Assembly: GCA_015680685.1 (NCBI GenBank)
Contig: MNCI01004661.1
Coordinates: forward strand, 1,106,417-1,170,416
Reading direction: 5' to 3'
Length of the DNA: 64,000 nt
From: Gnetum montanum
Taxonomy: Eukaryota; Streptophyta; Gnetopsida; Gnetales; Gnetaceae
Below are positions 22,440-34,871 of the stretch, piece after piece. The position numbers and the translations under genes were made by a program. The notes beneath the pieces are model-generated. The model was not told the DNA's origin and did no database searches. It saw only the letters and a program-made list of their open reading frames with translations. The stretch's first letter is position 1. Each line of letters opens with the position of its first letter.

Positions 22440-23476
22440 TGATGAGAGCGATTACTCTAATTATTAGAGTGGTTATTATTAGAGAGGGTACTCTAATAAT
22501 TAGAGTAGTTATTATTGGAGTGATTACTCTAATTATTGGAGTGGTTACTCTAATAATTAGTGGTTATTATTGGAGCGATTAATTTAATTATTAGAGCAGT
22601 TATTATTGGAGTGGTTACTCTAATAATTAGAGAGGTTATTATTGGAGTAGTTATCCTAATTATTAGAGTGGTTACTCTAATTATTAAAGTAGTTTGTCCC
22701 AAGTCTATAAATACAGTGCCTAGGCGCACAATTGAAAAGGAGTCCTGTAGCAGTCAAGTAGTGAAACTCTTGTAGTCTGTTTGAAGGTTAGAGTATTTTC
22801 CAAGTGCCCATAGCAGGAGGTCGAAGTGTGGATGGATCTTTATTCGAGCATTATGTACCTAAGCACACCTTGTGTACGAAAATAAAGACGAGCTCTTTGA
22901 TTCATCCTTGCAGCACTTGAGATTTATTTTCTTACACATTTGTTTTATTTTATTTTCTTATGCATTTATTTTATTTTATTTTATTTTATGCACTTTACAT
23001 TTTTGTTATTAGTGTAGTAATTCATTTTGAGTTCTTAAGAAAATCAATAAAATACACTCAGTACGATCACTTTAAGCACGCGTGTAACACTTGGAGACCC
23101 AGTAATGATTAGCGTTTGGTAATCCCAGTAGTGTTGCACTCGTTCAGGATGTGTACGGCTAGTGAGAATGGATACTGGTGTTAGGATTAGTTAAAGCCTA
23201 GTTAATTAGTAGTTAAGTTAAATTAGTCACTTAGTTATCTATCTCTTTCCCTATTAGCACAGGACATAAAAACATAAAAGCTATAAAAATCATATGCCTC
23301 AAGCTTACTTAACCATACAATCATGACATATAGGTAAGCTTGGGAAGACAACGATCAACCAACCCATCCTTCTTCCACAAGGGTGCATAAGCACTTAGTC
23401 CTTGGAATTCGATTGGATCATACATGAAATGCTCATATCTGTATGGTTGAGTGTAGGGGTACATCGCCACTCATCA
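22440..23476 (+). repeat. Element B 5' LTR
   Basis: Length 1037. A palindrome array (22450-22690) precedes the TATA box TATAAATA at 22706-22713. A GTAC...GTAC hairpin at 22855-22877 sits directly upstream of AATAAA (22880). It ends CTCATCA. Confidence 0.92.
22450..22690 (+). repeat. U3 palindrome array of element B
   Basis: About eight units of a roughly 33-base repeat, each with a quasi-palindrome ACTCTAAT-N-ATTAGAGT (for example 22454-22470 and 22490-22506), alternating with TTATTATTGGAG spacers. The 3' LTR has only about four units (31730-31850). Confidence 0.9.
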
Positions 23477-23477
23477 T

Positions 23478-23495
23478 TGGCACCGTTGTCGAGGA
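23478..23495 (+). other. Element B primer-binding site
   Basis: TGGCACCGTTGTCGAGGA, one base after the LTR, close to the plant tRNA-Asp type site TGGCGCCGTTGCCGGGGA. Confidence 0.8.
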
Positions 23496-23612
23496 CTTAG
23501 TTGTTTGTGGGCTAACTACAACATAGGAAATCATTCACATCGTTCAAACAAACCCTTAGGGTTGGTTGAGAAAATAATAAACAAGAATGCATTGCACATT
23601 GAATAGACAAGT

Positions 23613-25488
23613 ATGTATCCTTCTTTGTATGAAAGCGCCTCACCACCTAGGTCTAAAATAGAAAATAGTCGGCAGCGTAATACACATGATGTTGATCCAC
23701 CAGTCCCTCAAAAAATTCGAGTGGTATATATTCATCCCAATGAGTATATACCAGACTTCACCTTTATCCTCCATCAAGACGAACAACTACGTTGGCAAGA
23801 CTTAGAAGGTAACATAGTGTTACCTCCTAATCGTTCAATCCTGAGCATGCTTCTTCATGCTCTCACATGAATTGGCATGCTACACTTACATTCAGAATAC
23901 ATTGTGTAAGACCATGATTTGAGAAAATACCATCCCATAGAGGCATGACGTCAAAGAAACTTACAACAGGAGAGACATCATAAGTCTTTGAAGGGTAAGT
24001 GGTCCCAGGATGCTCCACATGTCTTAAGTGAAAATGAGGGTGGTGAATCTACCTCAGGTAGTCGCCCACACAACGATGTTCCTCTGCTTGACTTTGGCCA
24101 AGGGGTTGTGTATCAGGACCTTCATTCTACTATTCATAACCCATGGGCACAAAGGGTCCGAAAAAGGAACATGAACTCATGATAAAGGTGGACATTCTAA
24201 TTGCAATCGTGATCGGGGCTGAGACCACAAAAGAGAAGGTAGCAAACACCATTATGATGATGGTTCTTCTTCTTCTTCACCTTCATCATCTCCTTCACCC
24301 TCTCCTTCAATATCTGGATGTGGTCATAAAGAAAAACATCATGGGCATAAAGGTTGGAAAAGTGGAAGTCATAGACAAAACAACTAGGAAAGGGGATAGA
24401 GGCACTCTATAGAGTCATGACATAGAAGAAGGGAGAGTAGGGAACAACATAGGCATCATAGATGCCATGGATGAGACAATCACAATGAACCCCTACTCGC
24501 TACTCGAAGTATGTTGGACATAACTAAGGCTGTTAGAATTCCAACAAGGCACCAAAAAGATAGTAGGATCAAGAGATTAGATATGAATAATATCCCATGA
24601 TTTGAAGGGGGATACAACGTTGATCCTCAAAATCACTTACAAGAATTCCATGATGCGTGTGCCTTACAAAATATAGAGAATGAATGACAAAAAATTAAGT
24701 TATTTCCACGGACACTAGTTAAAGAAGTGGAAAGTTGGTCCCAGTCTTTAGAACCGAAATCCATTCATAGGTGGAGTACTATGTTAGAACTATATAATGG
24801 GTACCAAATGTACTCCCGAGTGTCTAACTTGTGAAAGCAAATCCAAGGCTGGAAACAAGGAGGACATGAACCCTTAGATCCTGCCATTGGTCAATACTAT
24901 GCATTGTTACATCGTTGTCTTGGCCATGGTTATTCGTAAAGGGATCAACTACACCATCTCATGGATGGCCTTAGGCATGAAACAAGAAGAACCCTTGGGA
25001 CTTATGCCCAAGGAAGACTATCCGAGCATAGGTCCCATCAAATTCAAAGACTATTGGAGCAAGTTGCCAAGGAAAAAGGTGAGCTACAAAAGAGAGAAAG
25101 TGCAGAAGAGTATAATCGAGATCCTTCCCTTCGGAAGAGGGGAGTAAGATTTTGTGAGGATAAAGATGAGTCACCACTCGAAGAGATGGTAAATGGGAAA
25201 ATTTTTCCTATCCAAAATATGACATCAGAAGTTTTGGCAAAGGTATACCAAATGTGGGATTCCCTAGACAATAGATTTCAAACTGTTTTTAAAATAGTAG
25301 AGGAGTCTAGAGAGCAAGGTAGTGAGAAAAGAAAAAAGAAAGAGGTTGAACATGCACGTAGCAAGGGTAAGGGCAAAGTTGCCATCATTGAAAAGGTTGT
25401 GGATTTGGAAATAGACAATGATAGTGGATGTGAGAAATGTCAATATGACCATCCTAAGGGATGTTGCCCTATAATCTCACATCTGTAG
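23613..25488 (+). pseudogene. Element B gag
   Basis: The ATG at 23613 starts a frame that shares an N-terminal block with C (DFTFILHQDEQLRWQDLEGN, about residues 50-70). A His/Ser-rich linker follows. The capsid-like core is at 24530-25000 (FPRTLVKEVESW, RRWSTMLEL-type and DGLRHETRRTLGTYA segments). Downstream comes a charged stretch and an atypical zinc motif, CEKCQYDHPKGCCPIISHL, near 25430. Stops occur in the linker and core and a shift near 24140-24400. Confidence 0.8.
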
Positions 25489-26219
25489 GAGTCTTGGGTG
25501 TATGCACTCAACCCATGATTAAACAAAAGGAAAACACCTTAAAGATTACCTTATCCTCAAGGTAACGCAAGGCAGTTCCACCAACCCTTAACATATTATC
25601 CTAGTGGAACTCCACCACAACCGATTGAGAAATATCAATAATGACAGCACCCACAATCATGGGGAATGCCACCATCAAGGCAATAATATCCTTACCAACA
25701 ACCTAACCTGTATGGATATTATGTGCAGTAGCCAATCTTCCCACGTGACTCTACTGGTCACATCACTCCTCAACCTCACTACTAAGCCGGTGAGTATTAT
25801 GGGACTCCATCTTCTAGGGATGATATTCCACAAGCATATTATCCTTCTCATCTAGTCACATCTCTTCCACCAATAGCTCCACTACCACCTGCTCCAGCTA
25901 TGTAGGGTGAAATCCCTACCCATCCATAGCAACGTAATGCAACAAGGGCTATTAACTCTCAACATACTATTGGTCTCAACAACCACATGAAGAAAAGAAC
26001 TTTCTGTAGAACCAACAGACCAACCAAGCCCTTGCAATCACAAGTGGTTGATTCCTTAGATGCCTCAGTATTAATCAAAAATTTAGAGCCCCCTTCAACC
26101 CAATCACTGCACTCAATGCATATGGTCATGCTAACACATGTTGTCACTGATTAGATCAAAGTTTCCCACCTTCCCAGGAAATTATCTAATTCTAGGAGTC
26201 CTTTGATATACTTATAAAT

Positions 26220-26600
26220 CACTAGAAATGCACCATGTAGAGCTCTTTTGGATTCAGGTTCCAATGTTAACTTGATTTCTCAAGAAATGTACAAGGCCTG
26301 GAACCTACCTCCATTGAAAAAGAGTAACATCCTTCTAGAGTTGGTTGACCTGTCCATCACTATTCCATTGGGACTAGTGGAGGACATTGTTACCATTATT
26401 TGTGGGTGGTCATACCCAACTAACTTCCTAGTGATTTAGGTGAACAACTGTAAGGGGGACTTCCCAATCATAATGGGAAGATCATGGCTAAGAACCATTG
26501 ATGCGCACCTAGGAATCCATGATCTTTTCCTAGAAATATCAAAGCAAAATACATTCAAAAAGGTTGAGAAGAAGAAATTTCCATGCATCACATACAGTGA
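26220..26600 (+). pseudogene. Element B protease
   Basis: LLDSGSNVNLISQEMY contains the DSG active site; downstream FPIIMGRSWLRTIDAHLG is the conserved C-terminal block. A TAG at about 26438 separates the two. Confidence 0.82.
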
Positions 26601-26924
26601 CATAAGGTGTAATTGCATGCAGAGGTCATGGTTTGTGCAAAGTTTAACATTTCTTGTATGCAATCAGTGTGTACAAGTGATTAACATACAAAGATGCCTG
26701 TATGTAGCAACCACACAATAGGAAGGCATCCAATGGCTAACAGCTGATCAAGAAAGTAGTTTACTCATATGCATGGAACCAACTGATGGTTTGACTTGTG
26801 CTTAGATCGATAGCATAGACGCATTAGAGCAAGTCCACCACCAACTTCCAAGTCTTAACCTTAAAAATGTCAACTGGGGAAAGTTGGAAATCCCTGAGAA
26901 ATTTAAGCAGGAGCCCCTTGAGCT

Positions 26925-28389
26925 AAAATCATTGCCCACTGGTATGAAATACATGTTCTGTAAAAATAGAAAATTGGTAATTATCAATGTTAAGCTTGCT
27001 CCTCAATAGAAAGAAGAACTACTAAAGGTAATAAATAAATGGTCAAAAGCCTTCACTTGGTCATATTCCAAATTAACTAGAATAGATCCTAGGATATGCC
27101 AACATAGAATTTACACTGACCCCTCCATGAAGCCTTGAATACAACCATAGAGGCGATTGAACCCTAAGCTAAAGTAAGTAGTTAAGGAAGAAATCGAATA
27201 GCTTCTCAAGGCTAGGTGTATATACCCCATTGCTGATAGCGAATGGGTTAGCTCCTTAGTTATTGTGCCTAAAAAGGGAGCAAATGGAGGGTGTGCATAG
27301 ATTTTAGGCTACTAAATATGGCAACATTCAAAGATCTCTTTCCATTGCCATTTTCTGACCAAGTCTTAGACACCATTGTAGGGCATCACTATTACAATTT
27401 TTGGATGGATATAGTGGATATAACCAAATACAAATAGCCCCAAAAGACCAAGCCAATAATACATTCACCAGTCCTTGGGGAACGTATGCATACAAACAGA
27501 TGTCGTTTGGCTTGTGCAATGCCCCTGCAACATTTCAATGACTAGTTCTAAGCATCTTCCAACAACAGATAGGAAATGGTGTAGTAGTCTTTATGGACGA
27601 TACACCACTTATGGAGAAAACTTTGATCAAGCCCTGGACCGGTTAGAGCAAGTGTTAAAAAGATGTGTAGAAACCAATTTGAGGCTCAACTAGCAAAAAA
27701 TCCATTTGATGGTCCAGGAGGGCATAGTACTAGGGCACAAAATCTCACACACAAGGATAGAGGTAGACCCCAAGAAAATCAAAATTATCTAAGGAATTAC
27801 CCATCAACCAAAAACTATCAAAGATATTCGGTCATTCCTTGGACATATTAGCTACTATAAGAGATTTGTTGAGAAATTTTCAAAGGTTTCCAAACCATTG
27901 GTGGAATTAATGAAAAAGGAAATACCTTTTGAGTGGACTAGGGAATGCGAATTAGCTTTCCAAACTCTGAAATAGAAGCTAGTAGAAACACCCATTCCAC
28001 AAGCTCTTGACTAGTCCAAACCATTCCATATCATGATTGACATGTCCAACAATGCCTCAGGAGATGTACTTACATAGTTAGATGACCAAAAGCATCCTTA
28101 TTACATCCACTATGCAAGTAGAAGTATTGCTGGTGTATAACTTAACTATACTACCATAGAGAAAGAATTAATAGTTGTAGTGTTTTCACTAGAAAATTTT
28201 AGACACTATGTATTAGGATATAAAGCATATGTACATACAAATCATAGTGCAATCTGGTTCCTCATGAATAAGCCAATGGTAAGCCCTCGTATCATACGAT
28301 GGCTTGTAATCTTACAAGAGTTCGATCTTAAGATGATCGATTGCAAGGGCATTGAGAATGTAGTTACTGATCATTTATCTCGGTTGTGA
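26925..28389 (+). pseudogene. Element B reverse transcriptase and RNase H
   Basis: The RT is readable in pieces: FTWSYSKLTRIDPRICQHRI before it, then SEWVSSLVIVPKKGANGG, after which a shift near 27290 scrambles the palm region. The thumb-side segment LDRLEQVLKRCVETNLRLN (27640-27690) follows. The catalytic YVDD is not intact (the site reads out of frame near 27595). RNase H has FHIMIDMSNNA in place of the TDAS site and keeps TTIEKELIVV, HTNHSAI and VTDHLSRL. Its single-domain arrangement differs from G1. Confidence 0.8.
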
Positions 28390-28458
28390 TGGAACAACAA
28401 AGAGGATGAGTATCCAATTTTTGATCATTTCCGTGATGAATTCCTCTTTTCTGGTGTA

Positions 28459-29589
28459 GTGAATAATCAATCACCCATGGAGACAAACTGGTACAGTAGC
28501 CTTCTTACCTATCTCCTCACCCAACAAACACCACAAGAGTTAAACCTTAAGAAGAAACAACAGTTTCCTCACCGAGCCAAGTACTTTATGGAGATCAATG
28601 GGAAACTTTACAAAGTGTGTCCCGATGGCTTGGTTCAATGGTGTGTTCTTGATATAGATCAACAAAGAGTTCTCCAAGACACTCATGAGGGTCCTTATGA
28701 GGGTCATTATGTTGGGAGATGAATGGTCATCAAGATCTTGCTTGCAGGATATTATTGGCCTACATTATTTTGGGATGCCCATAAATTCATCCAATCTTTT
28801 GAGCGTTGTCAACGTGATGGGGGGATGACTACTAGAATGGAGGATTCGCAATAATGGATCCAACCATTAGAACCCTTTAACATTTGGGGAATTGATTTTA
28901 TGGGGCCAATTACACCAATGTCCAATGGAAAAGCCTATATCATTGTTGCTATTGATTGCCTAACTAAATGGGCAGAAGTAACTGCTATTAATAATTCTAC
29001 ATCATCTACAGCTACATGATTTGTTCAACAAGAAATCATAAATAGGTTTGGTGTGCCTCGTGCACTTATTTCAGAAAATAGTACCCACTTCACAAGTTCA
29101 ACATTTCAGAAATTAATGCAACACTTAGGGGTTGAGCATAAATTAACTACACCATACCACCCCCAAGCGAACGGTCAAGAAGAAGTCGCCAACAAGGAGA
29201 TTATGAAGATATTAACAAGAACTATTAGCAAGTTTAGGAGAGACTGGAGCATTAAACTGAATGATGCTCTTTGGGCATACCACTCCACATGGAAAATCCC
29301 TACAGGCTGCTCTCCCTATGAGTTAGTGTACAGTAAATTACCAATGCTTCCCATTCAAACTGAGATCCATACACTATCCATGGCATGTGACCTCAACCTT
29401 GACCTTGATCTAGCACAGAAACAACGATTAGTAACCCTTAACTTGCTAGATGAAAACCAACTAGTTTCCCTATCATCTAATGAGTTTCACAAGGCATTCA
29501 ATAAACAACGTCATGACCTAAGAATTAGGAAAGTTAAATATCATCCAAGAGATAAGGTTTTCTACTGGAATCCCACACATGTGCTATAA
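28459..29589 (+). pseudogene. Element B integrase
   Basis: The zinc region keeps the His residues (THEGPYEGHY) but the Cys pair is reduced to one (FERCQRDG). The first catalytic Asp is in GIDFMGP. The second is changed to Glu (ISENSTHF; usual ISDNGTHF). The third, Glu, is in the NGQEEVANKEI segment. The C-terminal SPYELVYSKLPMLP and VFYWNP blocks are typical. A TAA at 29588 ends the frame, though similar sequence continues to about 29760. Confidence 0.83.
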
Positions 29590-31718
29590 TGTACTAAATT
29601 TCAAACACTGTGGGAAGGATCTTAAATTATTTACACAACTTTTCCTTCAAGGGCCATGACAATATACAAACCTAAGAGCCCAAACAAGAAACTGTTGGTA
29701 AATGTGCAATAAACCAAACCTTTTCATGAGCTTAGGACAACCAATACACATGCTACCTCTCTTGATGGATAACCCTACTCACTATTTCATATCTCCTCCT
29801 TCCAACATAGTCATGGGGGAGATGGCCACCTATGCTAACCATTCTAAGCACTCAATTCTTTTTGAGTTTTTGTTTTACACATTTTTTTTACACATTCTTT
29901 CGACTTTTCTTAATTTTTTTTACACCATCGTTCATATTTTTACCATTTCTTTGTTTGCTTGATTTCTTTTATTCATCATCCAATAAGTTCTCATGATGGT
30001 GGATTGAATTATATCATATTGATTGCTGATGTTTTGTTTTTACCTTTGAATTATGATGTTGATATTAAGGTATGGTTCTTTTGGTAAAACAGGCAATGAG
30101 CCCACGCCGTCCACTCATCCATACAACTCTATGATCTCCTTTAGCTTGGAACTATACAGTCCCTTTTTTCTAAGTAAACTTGTTAATGAATTGGTGGCTG
30201 GGCACTTTTCAAACCAAGGAAAGACTCAGGATGAAAAGGTTGTGACTTCAAGGGGATTCAATACATTTGTGCTGGTCATTCTCTTCAGTACTTGGATGCT
30301 TTTTCTTGGGTTTTCTGCCATTTTGACATTGATTAAATATCATGAAGCTGAGTAAATAAAGATAATTCTTTGCATGGTGTGGTTCTCATGCAAAAAAAAA
30401 GAGAAAAAAGTGAGAATTCAAAGAACACTCCTTAGACATAATAAAGTAATATGGGCTACAAGCACTAGTTATGGAACTGGAAAGACATGTTACCCATGCC
30501 TAAAGGTTCCCTCTAACTAAGGCCCTTTCTCGCTTCCTGCTTCTCCATCTCGCTCTCCTTGGAATGGTGGTGACTCTTTCTAGAAGCATTCTTATTGCTT
30601 CAGATGGATGGATTGGTCAAGTGTGTTGATGCAAGGTCACTGGATGTGGTTTGTTTGAGTCTAGATTTGGGATGAGTTCTACTTAGTCACATTAACCATG
30701 AAATACACAAGGGAATTTACAAAACCTTATTTTTGGGATTCCATTTCATTCTCTCCTCTCCATCTTTCTTCTCATTTTTCCACCTCATTGTTGGTTTTAT
30801 CATTAGTCCATTTCTACGTTGATGCATTATTTTTCTTTGGTGAATTCTTGTGGGTAAGTTTTTAACTCTTTCTTCCAAATGACATGCCTAGAGCCTATGG
30901 ACTCTTTGGTCTATGGGTTTGTTAGGGCATAAAAGGCATGAGCCTGCTTTGGAGAGGACCCACTAGCATTCCTTTTAGGTGCAACTGTTAACTTCTTATC
31001 CTTAAACATTTCCTACAATCAATCATTTATTATTTCATCCCCATCCATGGCATCCATTTTATTGGCATTTTTGTTGTTATTTTTTCTCATCTTTCTTGTT
31101 CCGAAGGTTCACTGTTAGTCGTGGGGGCCCTAGCACAAATTTTTCAATTTTTTTCATTTTACTAATTTCCTAACCCCTACACCTTGGGTAGTTTCCAATG
31201 ATAAATCTCTAGACTAATTTTTTCCATAACCACAACTCATCCAATGCACTTTATATCAAGGCAAGGTATCAATTGCATTGTGAATTATCTATCCTTGCTC
31301 ATTGGTGACTGTGTTGTGTGTGCAAATGGTGATCATACAAACAATGGACTAGGCTTGGAGGAAGTACTCAGGATGGACTAGAATTGGAGCATTTACGAAA
31401 GAAGCAAGTTTGGTGGCATGGCTATGGATAAACAACGGAAGGCACAATCTCGGCATTGGCAGCAACATGCTCCATCTTCTTTCTCTCTCTATTTTTCTCT
31501 TCAAGTTGCCAAATAAAGGCTTGGATGTCATTTCTGTATGAGTGTTCACCACAATGGTCATGAACACTAATGTTGTAATATGCTTATTGATCCATTCACT
31601 CGGCATGTTAAGTCTATCATCCCATTCCACCGTCAGTTGTTAGTTAGTCAATAATCCCATACCTTCCCAATATTTTGTAAGGAACTTGAGGATGATTTTT
31701 CATTCAGTCGTGGGGGTA
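29590..31718 (+). other. Element B 3' non-coding region
   Basis: Contains three G-rich PPT-like motifs (29808-29820, 31117-31127, 31706-31716), of which the last adjoins the LTR. A block conserved with C and D is at 30921-30967. An ATG after GTGTGTGCAA (31327) aligns with the extra-ORF start of D, but only a few hundred bases of decayed ORF remain. Confidence 0.7.
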
Positions 31719-32628
31719 TGATGAGAGCAGTTACTCTAATAATTAGAGTGGTTATTATTGGTTTGGTTACTCTAATAATTAGAGTGGTTATTATTGGAGA
31801 AGTTATTCTAATTATTAGAGCGGTTACTCTAATTATTAGAGTAGTTGCTCCCAAGTCTATAAATATAGTGCCCAGGTGCACAATTGAAAAGGAGTCTTGT
31901 AGTAGTCAAGTAGCAAAACTCTTGTAGTCTATTTGAAGGTTAGAGTATTTTCCAAGTGCCCAAAGTAGGAGGTCGAAGTGTGGATGGATCTTTATTTGAG
32001 CATTGTGTACCTGAGCACACCTTGTGTACAGCAATAAAGATGAGCTCTTTGATTCATCCTTGTAGCACTTGAGATTTTTTTCCTTACATATTTCTTTTAT
32101 TTTATTTTCTTATGCATTTATTTCATTTTATTTTATTTTATGCACTTTACATCACTTTGAGTAGCGTAGCAATCCATTTTGATCAATTAAGCAAATCATT
32201 AAAATACACTCAGTACGATCACTTTGAGCATGCATGTAACACTTGGTAACCCAATAACAATTAACGTTTGGTAATCCTAGTAGTGTTGCACTCATTCAGG
32301 ATGTGTATAGCAAGTAAGAATGGATACTAGTGTTAGGATTAGTTAAAGCCTAGTTAATCAGTAGTTAAGTTAAATTAGTCACTTAGTTATCTATCTCTTT
32401 CCCTATTAGCACAGGACATAAAAACATAAAATCTATAAAAATCATATTCCTAAAGCTTACTTAACCATACAATCATGACATACAGGTAAGCTTGGGAAGA
32501 CAACAATCAACAAACCCATCCTTGTTCCACAAGGGCGCATAAGCACTTAGTCCTTGGAATTCGACCGAATCATGCATGAAACACTCATATTCGTATGGTT
32601 GAGCATAGGGGTACCTTGCCACTCATCA
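31719..32628 (+). repeat. Element B 3' LTR
   Basis: Length 910, 127 bases shorter than the 5' copy, mainly because the palindrome array is shorter. It ends CTCATCA followed by GTGGC. Confidence 0.92.
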
Positions 32629-32633
32629 GTGGC

Positions 32634-33606
32634 AGTGGGACTTGAGGCTCTTGCCATTACTTTAGTTCTTGTTCTATCTCCTTTTCTAGTTCTTGTTCTT
32701 GCACCTTTTCTAGTTTTTTTTCTTTCTCTTCACCAAGGTCTTTTTTTGGTGTTGCTAGTTTGAGTAACTAAAAGAATGAAGAATTTTGGGCCCTTCTAGG
32801 AACATCATTAGTGTAACCTAGGATTTCAACTTACTTGCACAACTTCCTGATTAGGCAAAGAAATGAAAGTGTTGGCTTCCCTACCTTTCTTTCCTTAAAC
32901 CACCATTGAATTTCCATGAAGTACAGTTGGGCAAGGTTGGTGTCGTATTTGCCCATTAGGATTGCACTTTCTCTAGCTGCATAGGTTTATATCCTATTCA
33001 ACCCTTTATTGGGAAAGAGATGGTATGTGCCAATTATAAAGTAAATTCTCTCTTCCAGAGTCAACTCATTATATATTCTATCTTCTTTATTATATGTCTA
33101 TTTTAGCCACAACTTCCTTGTTCCTACGTCAAATCTTGTGGACATGTATGCTACTTTGGCCCCCACATTAGGTATGTTTAGAGCCTCTCCAATGACCTTT
33201 ACTAAGAAAGAAATAGAGATTCAACCAACGTTGACGGTGATGCCCTCTACTTTATTGTGCCAAAATTGGTACATTTCACCAAGGTACCATTCACCACTTT
33301 TAGAAAGGATCTACCATAAACGTGATGCCTAAAGCTAAGTTCTGATCGCCTCAAGGAAAAATTCCTTGAATGGCCTGAATTTCATTTCCATGATGACCAT
33401 GGTTAGCATGGATCACTCCTGGATGGCTTGGAGGCATTCTTGGGACAACATGAGGCATTATCCCTATGCTTAATCCTATGGTTCTGCAGCCTCTACTTGG
33501 ACCAACTATCTTGTGATAGGGGCTTCTTGATGAATGTTAAATGATTGGGCCTCTTGTTCTTCATGCTCAGTTGGTGGGACTTATTCTCCTAGTCAGCTTC
33601 TACCAT
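32634..33606 (-). pseudogene. Extra ORF of element A, N-terminal part
   Basis: On the minus strand an ATG at 33606 lies 37 bases from the end of the 5' LTR. The segment LAQLYFMEIQWWFKERKVGK, then LSFLCLIRKLCK and ILGYTNDVPRRAQNSSF align with D (HLYFIEIER, LSFPCLIEKLCKQARILGYTND). The LSFPCLIxxLC pattern resembles a domain known as putative plant transposon protein found in extra ORFs of plant gypsy elements; that assignment is from memory and needs a profile search. No primer site of the B to E type is found between LTR and ORF. Confidence 0.6.
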
Positions 33607-33642
33607 CCCCTCAGGTGTTTACTTACACCCTATGAAGGTCAA

Positions 33643-33880
33643 TGATGAGCGATGAGTACCTATACACTCAACCACATGAATCATAAGTATTCATCCATGA
33701 TCTAGTCAAATTCCATGGATGGGACTAGTTGTGGCATCTAGATTGTTATGTCTTGATCATAGTTCATTATCTTCCCACTTAGACTAGTGGTAACTTTGCC
33801 ATATTGATGTTGTTGTGAATTTATGCTACTCCTAATCTTAATAGAGAAATTATTTATTTAGTTTAATTAATAATGGATAG
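33643..33880 (-). repeat. Element A 5' LTR, part 1
   Basis: Begins TGATGAGCGATGAG on the plus strand and aligns with 19696-19960. It is cut by element C at 33880, with GATAG duplicated. Confidence 0.85.
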
Positions 33881-34726
33881 TGATGGGATGTGATATCGCA
33901 TGGGCCATGATATTTCATCCCCTGTGATATCATGTAGGTGATATCGTGTCTTCCCCTGCGATATTGTGTATGTGATATCGCAGTGTGCCACCAAATCTAT
34001 AAATAAGATGTGGCTCTCCCTTGTTTCAAAGTTTTAGCCCTAAACTGTAGCGAAACTCTGGCAGTTTTACCTCTCCAAAGATAGAATAATTTCCATGTGC
34101 CCGCAATAGGAGCTCCAAAGTGAACAAATATTTATTCGAGCAAATATTGTACCTAAACACAAGTTTGTGTACGGAAATAAAGATGAACTTCTTGGATAAA
34201 CCTTGCAGTGCATGGACTAGGATAAATAGGACTTTATTTATTGTTATTTATTGTTCATCCTTTAAATGCTTTATTAGTTAGTTAAATATCTCTCAACCCT
34301 TCTCTCCTAGTTAAGTGCATTCAGTACGATTGCTTCGAGCACGTGCGTTACGCTTGGTAATCCCAACAACAAATAGCATTTGGTAAGCCCAAAGGTTGCA
34401 TTGGTTCAAGGTGTGAATGGTAAGTGGGAATGGATACTGATGCTAGGTTAATTCAGACTTAGTTAGTTAGTTAAAGTTAGTTAATTAGTCTCTTCACCCT
34501 TCACCTCATCAACATAGGAGATAAAACAAAAAAGATATAAAAATCATATACCTCTGACTTAACCATACAACCGTGACAAATACAAGTAAGTTTGGGAAGA
34601 CAACGAATGATTAACCTTAACTATTTTATAAGGCGTGTAGGCACTTAGTCTGTGGAGTTCAACCTGATCACATGTGTAACGCTCGTATTCGTATGGTTGA
34701 GTGTAGGGGTACCTCACCACTTATCA
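33881..34726 (+). repeat. Element C 5' LTR
   Basis: Length 846. The U3 has about six GATATC/GATATT palindromic sites between 33890 and 33985. TATAAATA is at 33998-34005, and a GTAC...GTAC hairpin (34149-34172) precedes AATAAA at 34176. Confidence 0.92.
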
Positions 34727-34727
34727 T

Positions 34728-34745
34728 TGGCACCATTGTTGGGGA
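34728..34745 (+). other. Element C primer-binding site
   Basis: TGGCACCATTGTTGGGGA one base after the LTR, tRNA-Asp-like. Confidence 0.78.
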
Positions 34746-34871
34746 CTAAGATGTTTGTGTGCTGAGTAGAACATAGGAAATCATCCACATTCGTTGGGAA
34801 GCTTAAACGAACCCTTAGGGTTAATCAGAAGAAAAATTAAATACGGTCAATAGCACACCAACAAAATAACA

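Larger units (their letters stand above)
22440..32628 (+). mobile_element. Element B: Ty3/gypsy, probably Athila-like, gag-pro-pol, inserted in A
   Basis: LTRs 22440-23476 and 31719-32628 (TGATGAGAGC...CTCATCA). Flanks are GTGGT on the left and GTGGC on the right, a 4/5 match to a target duplication. Order: LTR, primer site, gag, protease, RT, RNase H, integrase, then about 2.1 kb non-coding and the 3' LTR. All domains are recognisable but stops and shifts are frequent. No second RNase H is present. The Athila-like label rests on primer site, the long 3' region and the extra ORF in sister elements. Confidence 0.9.

Noticed and set aside
22560-22775. Ile/Val-rich frame in the B LTR
   Set aside because: Translation of the TTATTATTGGAG palindrome array; the matching frame in the 3' LTR has the same origin.
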